This document shows, piece after piece, positions 48,107-59,348 of a DNA stretch of 64,000 bases; position 1 is the first letter of the stretch, and each line of letters starts with the position of its first letter. The notes under the pieces were generated by a model. It saw nothing but the letters and a program-made list of their open reading frames with translations, did not search any database and was not told the origin of the DNA. The DNA comes from Geosiphon pyriformis. Lineage: Eukaryota > Glomeromycota > Glomeromycetes > Archaeosporales > Geosiphonaceae. Both the position numbers and the translations under genes were made by a program. Location of the stretch: positions 303,341 to 367,340 of the forward strand of contig JAAOMT010000675.1 in assembly GCA_016748015.1 (NCBI GenBank), written 5' to 3'.

Positions 48107-48775
48107 TCATCCTCTTCAAAGAGATTGAGCTCTGGTGAAATCAAGCTATTTATAGTGTAATCTATTTGAAGAGTTTTATCTAACTCAAAGCTAACTAATT
48201 TATTAAAGTCTTTTATAGATAGAATGTATAATACTTGAGGTGAAATGAGTTTTGTATCCAAGAGACCAAATCTTTGTATTAGAGTTTTGGCTCTTTTAGC
48301 AATGGTTAAAACTCTTGGAACATCTAATCATATAATGCCCAAAATTTCTGCCTGTATCTCTGAAGTTGTTTTCTTTATAAGCTTCATGTCATCTATGATT
48401 TCACCAAGGTGACCATAGAGCTCTAGTTGTCTTCCATATAACAAGTTTTTGTCTATGGGTAAGATTTTTTTAATTGTTTTTCCAAGTGTAGTGGAAGATA
48501 TGAATATTGCTGCTGTTATACTTTCTAGCAGATATTTATCCATTTTGCTACCAATTCTTTCTCTTCTGGTAGTTGTTTTCTTTGGTCTAATAACAGTATG
48601 TGTTCCACTGTTATCAATTATGGTGGTCTGTTTTTCAATAGTCAAAGTAGCATTTGGATAGTTTTTAATCCAATACTCATGGAGAGTATAAAAAGCATTT
48701 TGAATGTTTTGATCCAAAAAATAATTGTTTATGTCAATTGAAGATACCTCTGTTTTGGAAATAGTGCATTTATTT
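48076..48775 (-). pseudogene. Extra ORF downstream of Gypsy integrase, unknown product
   Basis: This minus-strand frame is separate from integrase, about 230 codons, open from a TAA near 48776 to a stop at 48076 and interrupted once by TGA (48328-48330, likely CGA before). It contains NAFYTLHEYWIKNYPNATL, TTTRRERIGSKMDKYL, ITAAIFISSTTLGKTIKKIL, LYGHLGEIIDDMKLIKK, RVLTIAKRAKTLIQRFG and an acidic end that runs into the 3' LTR. There is no signal peptide, clear membrane span or known retroelement motif. The first clear ATG is at the MDKYL position. Codon-like content across 700 bp suggests a real third protein or a spliced pol extension. I do not recognise it. Confidence 0.55.
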
Positions 48776-48833
48776 ATACTTGATTTTTGTTAATCATTTG
48801 AGTTAGTATTATCACAACAGACAACCAATCAGA

Positions 48834-49988
48834 TCATTTGTGATATTTCTTGAGTTGCATGCCATGAACAGGTCGATTATTAAAGATTGTTCTGGATTGA
48901 TCTTGAAGAATATAAGAACCATTGTTCAAAACTTTGTTGACTATAAAGAGTTCTTTCCACCAGCTAGAGAATTTATCACCATAGATATTGTTTCTGTCTA
49001 AATGGTATTCTAATACCAAGTCACCAACACTTAAAGAAAGTGTTTTATAGGTTTTCTTCTTTTTAAGCTTTTCTTGAAACTGTTTTATCTTTTCAAAAAG
49101 TATTGTCTTAATATCAGTTTCTATTGGTAGTGTTGCTATGCATCTATACAGCAGATAAAAAGGTTCATAACTTGTTATGTCATAATTCACAGTTCTATAA
49201 GCAAATAAAGCTAAAGGCAGTATTTTGTCCCATAAGTTTGTTTCTTTATTTGTTTTGGCTAGAGTTTCACATAGTGTTCTATTAAAACATTCCACTAAGC
49301 CATTTGTTTGGGGGTAATAAGGAGAGAAAAGTTTGTGACGTATTCCCATTTTTCTATAAAGTTCTTTAACCAATGTACTAAAAAAGACTCTTTCTCTGTC
49401 AGATAAAAGTTCTTTGGGGCAGCCATAACAACAAATGATATCTTTATAAATGAAATTGGTGATTGAGACTGTTGTTTGATCTGGAGTGGCTCTTGCTTCT
49501 ACCCACTTTGTAGGATAGTCAGTAGCTGTAATAATGTATCTATTGCCATTAGGAGTTACTGTTAAAAGTTCAACAACATCTATACCAATTCTGTCAAATG
49601 GTTGACCAATAGAGATTGGATGGATATTTTCCTTTTGATTGGGTTTTCTTTTTCTTTGGCAGGTGTTACAGGTTTTGATGTATTCAGCAATGTTTTTTCT
49701 CAAGGTAGGCCAATAATAGCAAGCTAAAGTTTTCTGAATTGTTTTTGTTTTTTCAAAGTGTCCAGTTAATGGATTAGTGTGCATATTGTAGATTACAATT
49801 TCTCTTTCTTCAAATCTAATGACTCTCTGAAGGTGGTCAGGATCTTTTCTATTTCTTTTATATAACTGGTTCTGGCGAATTAAATAGAAATTTGATTGTT
49901 TGCGCAAATGTTCTCTTTGCTGTCGAGTATAGTCTGGTGAGTATTGTCCTTTACCCAAAAATTCCATTAAGGCTGAGTAGTTGTCCAA
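48834..49988 (-). CDS. Gypsy A integrase
   Basis: The open frame of 384 codons starts at MDNYSALMEFLGKG. It has an N-terminal HHCC zinc domain (HTNPLTGHFEKTKT, YIKTCNTCQRKRK). The catalytic core DDE is visible: first Asp in DRIGIDVVELL, second in LLSDRERVFFS, and Glu in VECFNRTLCE (after YYPQTNGL). A C-terminal region follows (LSVGDLVLEYH, ending QLKKYHK). Normally it is part of the pol polyprotein. Here its frame differs from the RT/RNase H frame, so an indel lies near 50000-50090, or a frameshift is used. It inserts the cDNA into the genome. Confidence 0.9.
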   Translation of the reverse strand: MDNYSALMEFLGKGQYSPDYTRQQREHLRKQSNFYLIRQNQLYKRNRKDPDHLQRVIRFEEREIVIYNMHTNPLTGHFEKTKTIQKTLACYYWPTLRKNIAEYIKTCNTCQRKRKPNQKENIHPISIGQPFDRIGIDVVELLTVTPNGNRYIITATDYPTKWVEARATPDQTTVSITNFIYKDIICCYGCPKELLSDRERVFFSTLVKELYRKMGIRHKLFSPYYPQTNGLVECFNRTLCETLAKTNKETNLWDKILPLALFAYRTVNYDITSYEPFYLLYRCIATLPIETDIKTILFEKIKQFQEKLKKKKTYKTLSLSVGDLVLEYHLDRNNIYGDKFSSWWKELFIVNKVLNNGSYILQDQSRTIFNNRPVHGMQLKKYHK

Positions 49989-50089
49989 GTCTATTATTGT
50001 GTTTGTTTGTGGAGAAGTTACTAATAATTAGGTTGGTTTGGTTTGAAAGGGTTGTACTATCACTGGATGGTAAGTCTGGAAAGAGTATC

Positions 50090-50524
50090 AGCGTTTTGAT
50101 AATTAGCTCCTTTATGGTGTTAAATGTCATAGTCAAATTCATCCAAGTGGAGTATTCAGCAAGTTATCTGTTTATGTTCTAAGTTCCTTTTGTTGCATAG
50201 CCAAACTAAAGCTTGGTGATCTGTTACCACCAAAAATTTCACACCTTTAAGATATTTATCCCAGTAGCTGGTAGCCCAAACTACTGCTAAGTATTCTTGC
50301 TCAGTAACTGAGTAATTCTGTTCTGCTGGTGTGAGGGTTCTACTGGCATATGCTACGGCATGTTTTCTGCCATCTTCATTTTTCTGGGAGAGAACAGTAC
50401 CAAGTCCATAGTCAGATGTATCAGTGTGGAGGATAAAAGGTCAATTCAAATCAGATTGCATAAGGATGGGTTCTATAACCAGTTTTTCCTTCAGAATTTT
50501 AAAAGCTTTTTGTTAATAAGTGCC
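50090..50524 (-). pseudogene. Gypsy A RNase H domain
   Basis: It follows RT in the same frame with TAA/TGA stops between them. Motifs are LHTDTSDYGLGTVLSQ, AVAYASRTLTPAEQNYS, TEQEYLAVVWAT, KFLVVTDHQALVWL and NADTLSR. The catalytic Asp, Glu and Asp are present. Stops at about 50187 and 50136 interrupt the end. It degrades the RNA template in the RNA-DNA hybrid. Confidence 0.85.
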
Positions 50525-51300
50525 TTAATAATAATTGACATTTTTCCTGAGTAGCTGATTGAGAAGAGCAGTGATTTTAGAGAAGTCTTTGACAAATTTG
50601 CAATAATAAGAGGCCAAACCAAGGAAAGAGTGCAGTTCATGAACATTCATTGGCTGTTTAATGTTCTGGACTTTTTTTATTTTGGCTGGATCAGGGAAAA
50701 TTCCATCTTTTGTAATAAGATGGCCAAGGAACTGGGTGAATTGATGTCCAAAGAAAGATTTGATTGGGTTGATCTTAAGGCCAGCATTTCTGAGGAGGTC
50801 AAAAACCTTTTGTAAGTGTTCAAAGTGTTCATCCCAGGTTTTTAAGTATACCATTATGTCGTCCAAATAGACTAGAACAAAGTTTTTTTTTACTGATTCA
50901 AATACTTTGTCTATTAAGCATTGAAAGGTGGGAGAAGCATTTGTGAGACCAAAAAGCATGACTGTGAATTCGTAGGTGCCATACTTGGTGATAAAGGTGG
51001 TTTTCTTTCTGCTTTCTGGATCTATCTCTACTTGCCAGAATTCAGCAGTTAAGTCAATGGTTGAGAAGAAAGTGGCACCATAGAATTGGTCTAACATTGT
51101 ATCAATCTTGAGAAGTGGATACATGTCTCTTTCAGTGATAGCATTTAATTGGCGATAGTTAACACAAAAGTGTAGAGTTCTTTCTTTTTTGGATACCACT
51201 ACAACTGGAAATGCCCATTCACTCTTGGTTTCTTGTATGAATCCAAGGTTTTTTATTCGGGTTATTTCTTTTTTGATAAACTCATCATTGCGTCAATTTG
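50525..51300 (-). pseudogene. Gypsy A reverse transcriptase domain
   Basis: The main open block is 50525-51199, preceded in frame by KKEITRIKNLGFIQE and SEWAFPVVVVSKKE to about 51300. Motifs are FCVNYRQLNAIT (family consensus FCVDYRQLN), FFSTIDLTAEFWQVEI, LFGLTNASPTFQ, active site LVYLDDIMVY intact, FLGHLITKDGIFPD and FLGLASYYCKFVKDF. The block ends at a TAA after NVNYY. Only nonsense changes, not the active site, inactivate it. Confidence 0.88.
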
Positions 51301-51481
51301 ATTAATAGGGTTTCAAATGGATGAAATAAGTTTCTCTGGTAATAATAGTGTGTTGTATCACATGTATATGTCCAGAAGGTTCACCTTCTTTTGAGATAAC
51401 TGAGCTGTTTCTAGCCAGCAGGTTTTCAATGTCTATCTTTCTTTCTTCTGGGGAGAGTTCTCTTTGTTTTACAACCAGTGA

Positions 51482-51709
51482 TTAGATTTCAGGTGGTTCA
51501 TTCTCAAAGAACTTTTGGACTTCTTTTATTTTTTCACGGGGTATCAAGCTGATTGGTTCCCAATCTTTGTAATAAATCAGACAAAACATGCATTCATCAC
51601 TGGGGAAATACAATGGTTTGTCACACCAGCACCAGGCACAAGAGCCATGCCACCAATAACTGTATTTGGCTTTCTTGTCTGGCTTTCTGTTAAAAGTTCT
51701 TCTGAGCAT
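51482..51709 (-). pseudogene. Cys-rich linker between protease and RT
   Basis: The frame is in phase with protease and RT and contains WWHGSCAWCWCDKPLYF and PSDECMFCLIYYKDWEP, giving C-x2-C-x-C and, 11 residues later, C-x2-C. This is compatible with a small zinc-binding module. A partly similar Cys motif occurs in the decayed family B linker (12898-13233). Such a module is not part of the usual Gypsy order. It ends at a TAG at 51482. Confidence 0.65.
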
Positions 51710-51929
51710 GTCATAATAGGGCCAGTAGATCAGCTTATCATTGACAATAATTCCTTCTTTATCTGCTTTGACATTATCCAGAGGCTTGCCATTGCTGATG
51801 AAGATGGTGTAGGCAAGTTTAGTATCTTCTTTTTGTTCTTCTTGTTGTTCTTCTTTTTCACTCTCTTTATCATTTAATTCATCTGATTGTCCTTCTTTTG
51901 GGCTTTGCTTGGGTACTGGGGGAGTTGTC

Positions 51930-52588
51930 CAATGTTAACACTTAACCACAATAGGTTTCTTGCCATATCTGATGGTTAGCTCATAGAGTTTATAGTTGAG
52001 TAAGGCTTTTGCTTTATTTAGCCATTCATTGCCAACAATAATAGTATATTCTTTAGCTTCAGATACTTTCATGTCAGTTTCAATGCTGATGCTATTAATG
52101 CAAACAGAAATAGCTTTGGCTATGCCAAGACCTTTCTTCTTGTCATCATGTACATTAGTTATTGGTTATGTAGATGGTTCATTAATCTTTTTGCCAATTG
52201 CTTCAAGGACGTGTTTGGCAATAACACTAACAGATGATCCATTGTTTAGGATCAAGTCAATGAAGTAGCCAGCCACTTGGGCTTTGCAAATGAAAGGGGT
52301 AACATTGCTGTTGTCAGCAAGTCCAGTTTGGCAAGGGCGCTTGTTGGTCTTTAGTGTTTTCTTCTTTGGAATTAGAGATTTGTGAAAATTTTTTCTGAAT
52401 TGTGGATGGGTCATTAACTGGCCAAAGGTTATATGTGCTGGAGTTTCCATGAGGTTTTTAACAACAGAATAGGTGTCAGATTTTTGTACTATTTCTGGGG
52501 GTTCCAACTTTGGAGGGTTCTTGAAAACCTTGGCTTTTGGTGGTTTATTGTTATCAGCAATTGATGTAGAAGCTTTATTGGGGTCCAA
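51930..52588 (-). pseudogene. Gypsy A aspartic protease region
   Basis: The frame runs from DPNKASTSIADNN (a pol N-terminal linker) through ICKAQVAGYFIDLIL to the active site, which reads NNGSSVSVI at about 52235-52246; the expected form is DSG or DTG. The catalytic Asp is therefore Asn, with the next Ser probably also changed, both G to A. A TAG stop follows at 52166-52168 (NEPST). The fold then continues as AKEYTIIVGNEWLNKAKALL, a typical Gypsy protease end, and stops at about 51937. It would process the polyprotein if active. Confidence 0.8.
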
Positions 52589-52743
52589 AATGAAATCAAT
52601 CTTGGCTTTTTTCTTCTTTCTTGTTGAGTCTGAGGGGTTGATAGCTAGTTTATTTATGTTGTGATCATCATCAGTTAAGTTAAAAGTGTAAAAAGGGTTT
52701 TCTTCTGGTTGGCTTGTACTTTTACCTTTTGGAGGTGCACTTA

Positions 52744-54297
52744 TTAGTTTAAAGGCTGATAAACAGTGGCTTCAACCAGGGGATCCTCTCCAAAGAAATT
52801 GATGTTGGCATGGTTAGGTCTTTGATTGGAAATATTATTATTGTTGTTGGGTTTATTGTTCTGGGTATCGTTGTTTCTAAGAACTGGTAGAGGCAGTAAA
52901 GGATTGTTGCAATCTCTTGAAAAGTGTCCAGTTAATCCACAGCAATAGCACACAGGTGGGCCACAATTTTGTTGTCTTTGATAAGGGGGCTGTTGGGGCT
53001 GATTAAAGCGTGGTTCAAATCTGGGTCTTTGGGGCTGTTGATTTTCTCTAACTGCTTGGGCTAAGAGTTCTAGTAACCAGGCAAGATTTGCTGTAAGTCT
53101 GTCTATTAATTGTTCATTGGGGTCTTGGATATGAGTAGCAAAAGAGGTAGCAGCCATTTGTAGAGCAGAAGTTATAACAGAAGCAGAAGCAAAAACTGGG
53201 AGTGTAGATCCCAAATGCATTTGCTGGTTGTCTTCAATTTATTGGGCAAGTTCAATAACCATATCCATTATGGGATTATCTTTGAGAGCCAGGAGGGGCC
53301 AAAAAGCATATGACAGATCAGTTCTCAATTCTTTTGTAAAAGAATGAATCTTTTGTTCTTCTGTCTAATTCCTTCCAAAGTCTACCTATTTGATTAGCTT
53401 TTTGATAGCTTTGGCATATTCAGTCACTACTTCTCCAGGGCCTTGGGTTCTTCTTTCCAATTCCATGTGCCATTTGGATATTAATATTGGGGTTCTGAAC
53501 TTGGTCTCAAATCAGATAATAAAAGAGGTATTTTTTTCTCCAGCATTGATTGGTGTTCATCTAATTATTCGGTAATGAGCATTGGCATCTGTTTCTTGTG
53601 AGAACCAGATAGCAGAAGAGCCTTGGAGGTAGCCACCAAGAATTTGGAACTTGTATTTATTATCATATTGGTTGGCTGTGGCAGCTCTCTCAAAGTTATC
53701 CAACCATTCAATTAGATCTTGTGCATCGCCTCTAAATAATGGTAATGGGGTGTTGTTTCTTCACCCTAAAGCAGTTTGTATACCTTGGAGGGTGGCCAAA
53801 ATGTTTGCTTGCATGGGGTCAACAGCCATTGGTTCTGGGGTAACTGTTTGTGTGGAATGATCTGATTCACTTGAGAAGGGATCAAAAACAGAAGCAGTTT
53901 AATAGCTTTTTTCTTCTGTTTTAAGAGAAGTTTCTGTTGATTGATGGGCAGCAATCCAAATGTGGATTTGATGATTCAGATATTCAAAATTAGGGGGCTG
54001 TTGTTCAAAAGTTGCAGAATATAAAAGCTGATTGATACTGTTGTTTCTTCCTTCAAAGTCATCTTCAAAATAAGCTTGGTCAAAGTAATAGATTGTATAA
54101 ACTGTGTAGGTTTCAGCTGAATGTTTGTTTAAAAACCAGTTTCAAAAGTTTTGGAATTGTCTGTTGGATTGTTTTTCAATAGGGAAGCAAATCAAGCAGA
54201 AGGGCAAAGGATTGAGTTCAATAAAATCTAGATCATTTTTGTTGTGTGCTTTAAAGTGTTCTTCTGATTGTTGTGGCAGGTATGAATAATCACCCAT
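52744..54297 (-). pseudogene. Gypsy A gag with CCHC knuckle (inactivated)
   Basis: It starts at ATG 54295-54297 (MGDYSYLPQQSEEHFKAHN), about 50 bp after the LTR, in one frame to 52744. Stops interrupt it near 54148, 53900, 53766, 53571, 53388 and 53243; several fit CGA or TGG to TGA and CAA or CAG to TAA or TAG. The middle contains PLPLFRGDAQDLIEWLDNFE and RAATANQYDNKY, which is capsid-like. The C-terminal part has Gln/Pro-rich sequence, the knuckle CYCCGLTGHFSRDC (about 52909-52950) and an Asn-rich tail. Pol begins in a different frame, after 52744. Confidence 0.85.
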
Positions 54298-54331
54298 ATA
54301 ATAGAAAACAAAGTGGATTTTGACAACCTTA

Positions 54332-54343
54332 CAGAGAGCACCA
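54332..54343 (-). promoter_or_regulatory. Putative primer-binding site of Gypsy A
   Basis: On the sense strand TGGTGCTCTCTG begins six bases after the 5' LTR (spacer taaaag). It could pair with a tRNA ending CAGAGAGCACCA; the tRNA was not identified. Confidence 0.55.
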
Positions 54344-54349
54344 CTTTTA

Positions 54350-55074
54350 TGTTACGAGTTGGAGTAACAAGCTAACAGATAGCAAGGGAGAACAGGATTG
54401 TAGGGTGATGGAAATAATCAAAGAGAATTTCAACTTTAAAGAGCAAATTGAATGAATATGGATTCAATGTGTAAGATTAGTCTCATAAAATATTTCAGTT
54501 GCTATTCTTTTCAAAAGTAACTGGAAAATTTGAAGGTAGAGGGATAGTCCATACTGTCAACAATTGATTACCACTGGTATAATTTTATGCCTCACATTAG
54601 CACTCTTAGAATTCAATATCAGGTATCAACTTGTGCTTTTCAGTCATGTTTATTCAAATAATCTTCAAATACTACAATTATATACGTCAGAAAAAGGCCA
54701 ACAAGTAATCTTTTATCTTTAAGATGTTCAGATACTTGAAGATAAAAAAAGAGAAATTAGTGATAAGAGAAAGATTGAGATAAAAGTTGTTATTTTATTT
54801 ATTCTTGATTATTCAGATGTTTGTTATTACATGCTTTTTTACAGCTAAGAGATTTATCACTTATATAGCTATCAAAAGTGGTCAATAATCAGGTCAATGA
54901 TCAGATCATTGATCAGGTCATTAATTAGGTCAATGATCAGGTCAATGGTCAGGTTAACAGTCAGATTATTGATCAGGTTAATGATCACTTTCTAAAAATA
55001 GTGTGACTAATCATATAACATTAGTGGCTAATACATGTAATAATTAATAAGAGGTATAGGTTTCAACTATAACA
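54350..55074 (-). repeat. 5' LTR of young Gypsy A
   Basis: It is 725 bp, TG...CA. It has the TATA-like ctatataag (sense) at about 54860-54868 and an expanded 12-bp minisatellite at 54880-54985. Relative to the 3' LTR, about 30 differences in the first 300 bp are all transitions. Confidence 0.92.
54880..54985 (-). repeat. 12-bp minisatellite in Gypsy A 5' LTR
   Basis: About eight imperfect units of ggtcaatgatca (plus strand) lie between the TATA-like site and actttctaaaaatagtg. The partner LTR has only one to two units (47996-48020). The old copy at 59465-59620 has an even longer decayed array. Confidence 0.85.
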
Positions 55075-58000
55075 ATATTTTGAAAAAAAATTTAAAATCA
55101 GAAATAATTATATTAATTAATTAATATTTTTAGTTAATTTTTTTTTAAATTTTAAATTTTAAATTAATAAATCTATAATTGAATAACTAATTGTTAATTA
55201 ACCAAAATCTTTTTAAAAATTAAGAACAAAAAAACTATTAAACAATCTATTTTTGATTTTTTTAAGTAATTTAGACTTTTTATTCTGAATACTAACTTCT
55301 ATTATGGCCCAAAATAAAGCAAACAGTTTGTTTGTTCTTTAAAGCATTGAAACTATTTTAAGTTATTAAAATATAAGTTATTTATCTTTATTTTAAAAAA
55401 ATTTTCAAAATCTTATAAATAGTTTAAAAACTTTAAAAAAACTGTTATAGCAAATTAATACAACAATAATTATAAGTTTTAAATAGTTGGAAAATATTTT
55501 CAAGAATTTTTTGCTGTATAATTTACTTAAAAAACTGTTTAACAATTATCTAATAGTTTTTTAAAAATGTTAGCCAAAATACAACTATTTTTATTACTGA
55601 ATTTAAAAAAAATTTAAAATGATAATATTAATATCAAAATAAAAAATAGTTATTAAATATGACAAAATAATTTGAAAATTAATAAAATAAGTAAATTCAG
55701 AAAAAAATTAAACCAAAAAACAAAAGATATATTTTTTGACAAAAAAATTAAAAACGAATTTATACTATGTTTTATGGTTTTTTGTTATTAAAAATAATTT
55801 AACTTTAAATACAACAGTAGAAATAGTTTAATACATAAAAAATAAATAAAAAATATACTAAAAAATATTTTTTTATTTTATATAACCAATATAGTTTTTA
55901 TTTTAATTTTACAAATAGCTATTATATTATTTACTACTTATATTTAGAACTTTAATAAATACTTAATTGATAAATTAACAACAAATTTTTGCAAAACTTT
56001 TAGAATTTTTGGTTCAAATTATTTAAAAAAATCAAAAAATTTTAAGATCTTAATACTAATCTTATTATAATACTAGCCAAATTTATATTAAATTCTTTGG
56101 AGAAAATTTTTTAATTAAAGCAATTGAATATTAATTTTTAAATTAATAAATACATCTTTTAAAAGTAAAAATACAAATAAAAAATACCTTATTTAATTTT
56201 AATTTAATTAGCAATAGTATAAAACTATAAGAATAAAGTAGCAAATTATCAAACAATATAAATTCTAATACAACAGTTTTAATAAATAATAATAAGAATA
56301 AAACACCAAAATTAAAATTATTTAAAGTTAAAATCATCAGAAATTATTTAAAATCAGATTTTTATTTAATAATTTAAGATTTAATAAAAACTTTAGCTTA
56401 TATTACTTTTAATTAGCTTATAATTCATTTATAATTTTAAAAAAAATTTTAAAAATTATTAATATTTAAAAAAACAGTCTAAAATTAATAAATATTCTTA
56501 ATAAACAATTTTAATTATTAATAATAATAATATTTTTTTTATTTACAAAGTTCAAGTATTTGAATTTAATAATAAATAATAGTTTTTTAGTTAATATAAT
56601 AATCCAATATTTTTTAAATACAATTGAAAAAAGTTAACAAATTATCAATTAAACTAATAATTAACATTATAGAAACAAAAAAAAACTTAGAAATTCTTAA
56701 AGCTGTTTCTGTTTAAATTAATAATTTATGTATTAAAATTGATATAAAAATATTAAAAACAAAAAATTATACTATAATTATCGGAAACAAATAATTAAAG
56801 AAAGCCAAGACTTTTTTTAATTATTAGTTTTGTAAATTTATTATAGTTAAGTATTGATATTAAACAGTATTTCTAGAAATAGCTTAGTAGCAATATTAAT
56901 AATAAAGCCAAAATGACAATAATTTCAATAATTCTAAAGACTTTAAAAAAATAAATAGAAAAAAAAGCAAAATTAGTTTTTATTATTTTTAGCAACAATA
57001 AAAAACTTATAAATAATATATAAACAAACAATTAAAATTTTGTAGTTAATAAAAAACTTATTTATTGGTTTTATTACAAAATATTCAAAAAAATATTTAG
57101 ACAATAACCAAAAAAAAAGTAAAATAGATCTATTAATAACTTAATTTTTATGCCTAATGCTAATGTAATTATCTTTTTTATTTTTTAAATAATAAATACA
57201 AATTATGTTTAATTTTTTTTAAAGATTGAAAACCAATTAATTTAATTTTAACAAAAAAATCAAAGCTATACAAAAAACATTCAAAAAAAAGTATTAAAGT
57301 CTAATTATTAACAATAATAAAAAAAAACCTAATAAAAAAATCAAAAAATTAATAATAAAAATTTATTAGTCAGAAATAAGTTAATAATAAAAAAAAACAT
57401 TTTGGCCAAACAAATTTTATTTAATATGTAATTATAACCGAAAATATCTGATTTATCTATTTGAAATCTTATTAATTAAATTGCCAAAATAATAAGTTTA
57501 TTAAAAAAATAAATCTCATAAAAAACTTGAATTTATACAAGAAACCAAAAATAAATAAGCATTTTTAGTCGTAATAATATCCAAAAAAGAAAAAAATTAT
57601 GATTTTGTATTGATTAATACTAATTAAATATAATTACCAAACAAAATATGTATTTATTTCTAAATATTAACAATATTCTTAATTAATTTAAAAACTTAAC
57701 CTATTTTACAACAATTAATTTAACTGTTAAATTTTAACAAATAAAAATAAATTTTGTTAACAAAAAAAAAAGTATTTATTACAATGTTTTTTGAATTAAT
57801 AAATATTCTATCTATTTTTTAAAAATTTAATAATCAAAGTATTTAACTCAGAATATTAAAAGTTTATTTTAATATATTTTAATAATATAAATATTTAAAT
57901 CATTTGTTAAAAAATTTTAATTTTTTTAGAAATACCAGATTCAAGATTAATCTAATCAAATAGTTTTTCAAATAACAATTCACTTAGTTCCTAAGTTATC

Positions 58001-59348
58001 TTATAATAAAAATAGAATTTTTTTAGACTTTGCCAAAATAAAAAAAATACAGAAGCTTAAACAATCAATAAATGTTTTAAAATTACAATTTTTTCTTGAA
58101 TTAATCTTTTATTATCAAAAATTGCATATTTATTTAATTATTATTGAAATATTTTTTAACAAAAAACATTTAAAACTTTCAAAAAAAAATTGATTACTAA
58201 ATTTATTTTAAAGTAACTTAACTTTAACAAACTATTTATTCTTTATATTAATGTTTCTAATGTTTTTTTTGGTATTATTTTATTATAAAAAAATAAAAAA
58301 AAGAACATATTATATCTTATAATAACAAAACTTTTTAACAAGTTAAAAAAATTACATAATTACCAAAAAAAAATTTAATTATAATATAATTTACTGTTTA
58401 TTAATATAAATATTTTTTTGAAAAACAATTTAATATTTATATTAATTATTAATTTTTAGTTTAATTAAAGAACAAAAAAAAACTAAAACAAAAAAAACTA
58501 GACTATTAAAATTTTTTTTGTTAGATTATACATTTAAAAAAATATAATTACAATATTAAGTATTACAAAAAAACAAATAATTAAAATACAGATACTTTAT
58601 TTTAATTAATTGTTTAATAAAAAAACAAATTAGCAATAACCAATTAAATTAATTATTAATAATTTACTTCAAATTAAAAATAATAATAAACTTAAAAAAT
58701 TATTTAATACTTATTAGAATACAATTAACAACAAAAAAATACTTAAAAAAACAATCAAATTTTTATCGAATTTTTTAAAACTAATTATATTAAAAAAACC
58801 AAAAATTTTATCAGAAAACAAATAATAATTAAAGATAAATTAAAGTATAATTTATTATTAATTTATAAAAAACTGTTATAAAAAAACAGAAAATTGGCAA
58901 TAAAATAGAGAAGTAAATATTTAAATACATGATTACTAAAATATTTTATTTTTTCAATATACTTAGAAAACAATAAAAAAAGTTTTGTTTATAAACAAAA
59001 AATTATTATATAAAAAACAATTTAATATTATAAAAAACTTGGTAAAATTATAGAAAATATAAAGCTTTTAAAAAAAACAATTTTAAAAATTTAGGCAAAA
59101 ATATTAAACATTATTTATTTTAATTTTTTAATATTTTAATTTTTTAATATTTTAAAAGTTTTAATTATTGTAAAAAAAGCCAAAATACTTATATAAAAGT
59201 TTAGTTTTTTGGATTTAAAATTAATATTGTTATAGTTTTTTTATATATTATTAGTTAAAAATTTAACAAATTAATTGGTTTTAAGATAAAATTTCCAAAA
59301 TCTTTCTTAAATAAATTTTGTCAGAGCTTAATTTTTTTAAGAAGATAA
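55075..59348 (+). mobile_element. Old Gypsy (family A copy 2), internal region
   Basis: This continues the element interrupted at 47465. The RT region is recognised at about 57500-57620 (cttgaatttatacaagaaac and ccaaaaaagaaaaa correspond to the young copy's KNLGFIQE and VSKKE). The order and distance to the 3' LTR at 59349 fit the young copy. No reading frame is left; stops fall in all frames and CpG is almost absent. The ORF-like stretch at 56143-56337 is noise. Confidence 0.7.

Larger units (their letters stand above)
47466..55074 (-). mobile_element. Young Ty3/Gypsy retrotransposon, family A copy 1
   Basis: This is a complete 7.6-kb LTR element on the minus strand: 5' LTR 54350-55074, primer site, gag, protease, Cys-rich linker, RT, RNase H, integrase, an extra ORF, 3' LTR 47466-48106. 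The termini are TG...CA. The flanks are catat on the left and atatt on the right, consistent with a short ATAT duplication. It sits inside an older copy of the same family in opposite orientation. All pol domains are readable, but about a dozen in-frame stops and a protease active-site change make it inactive. Confidence 0.93.
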
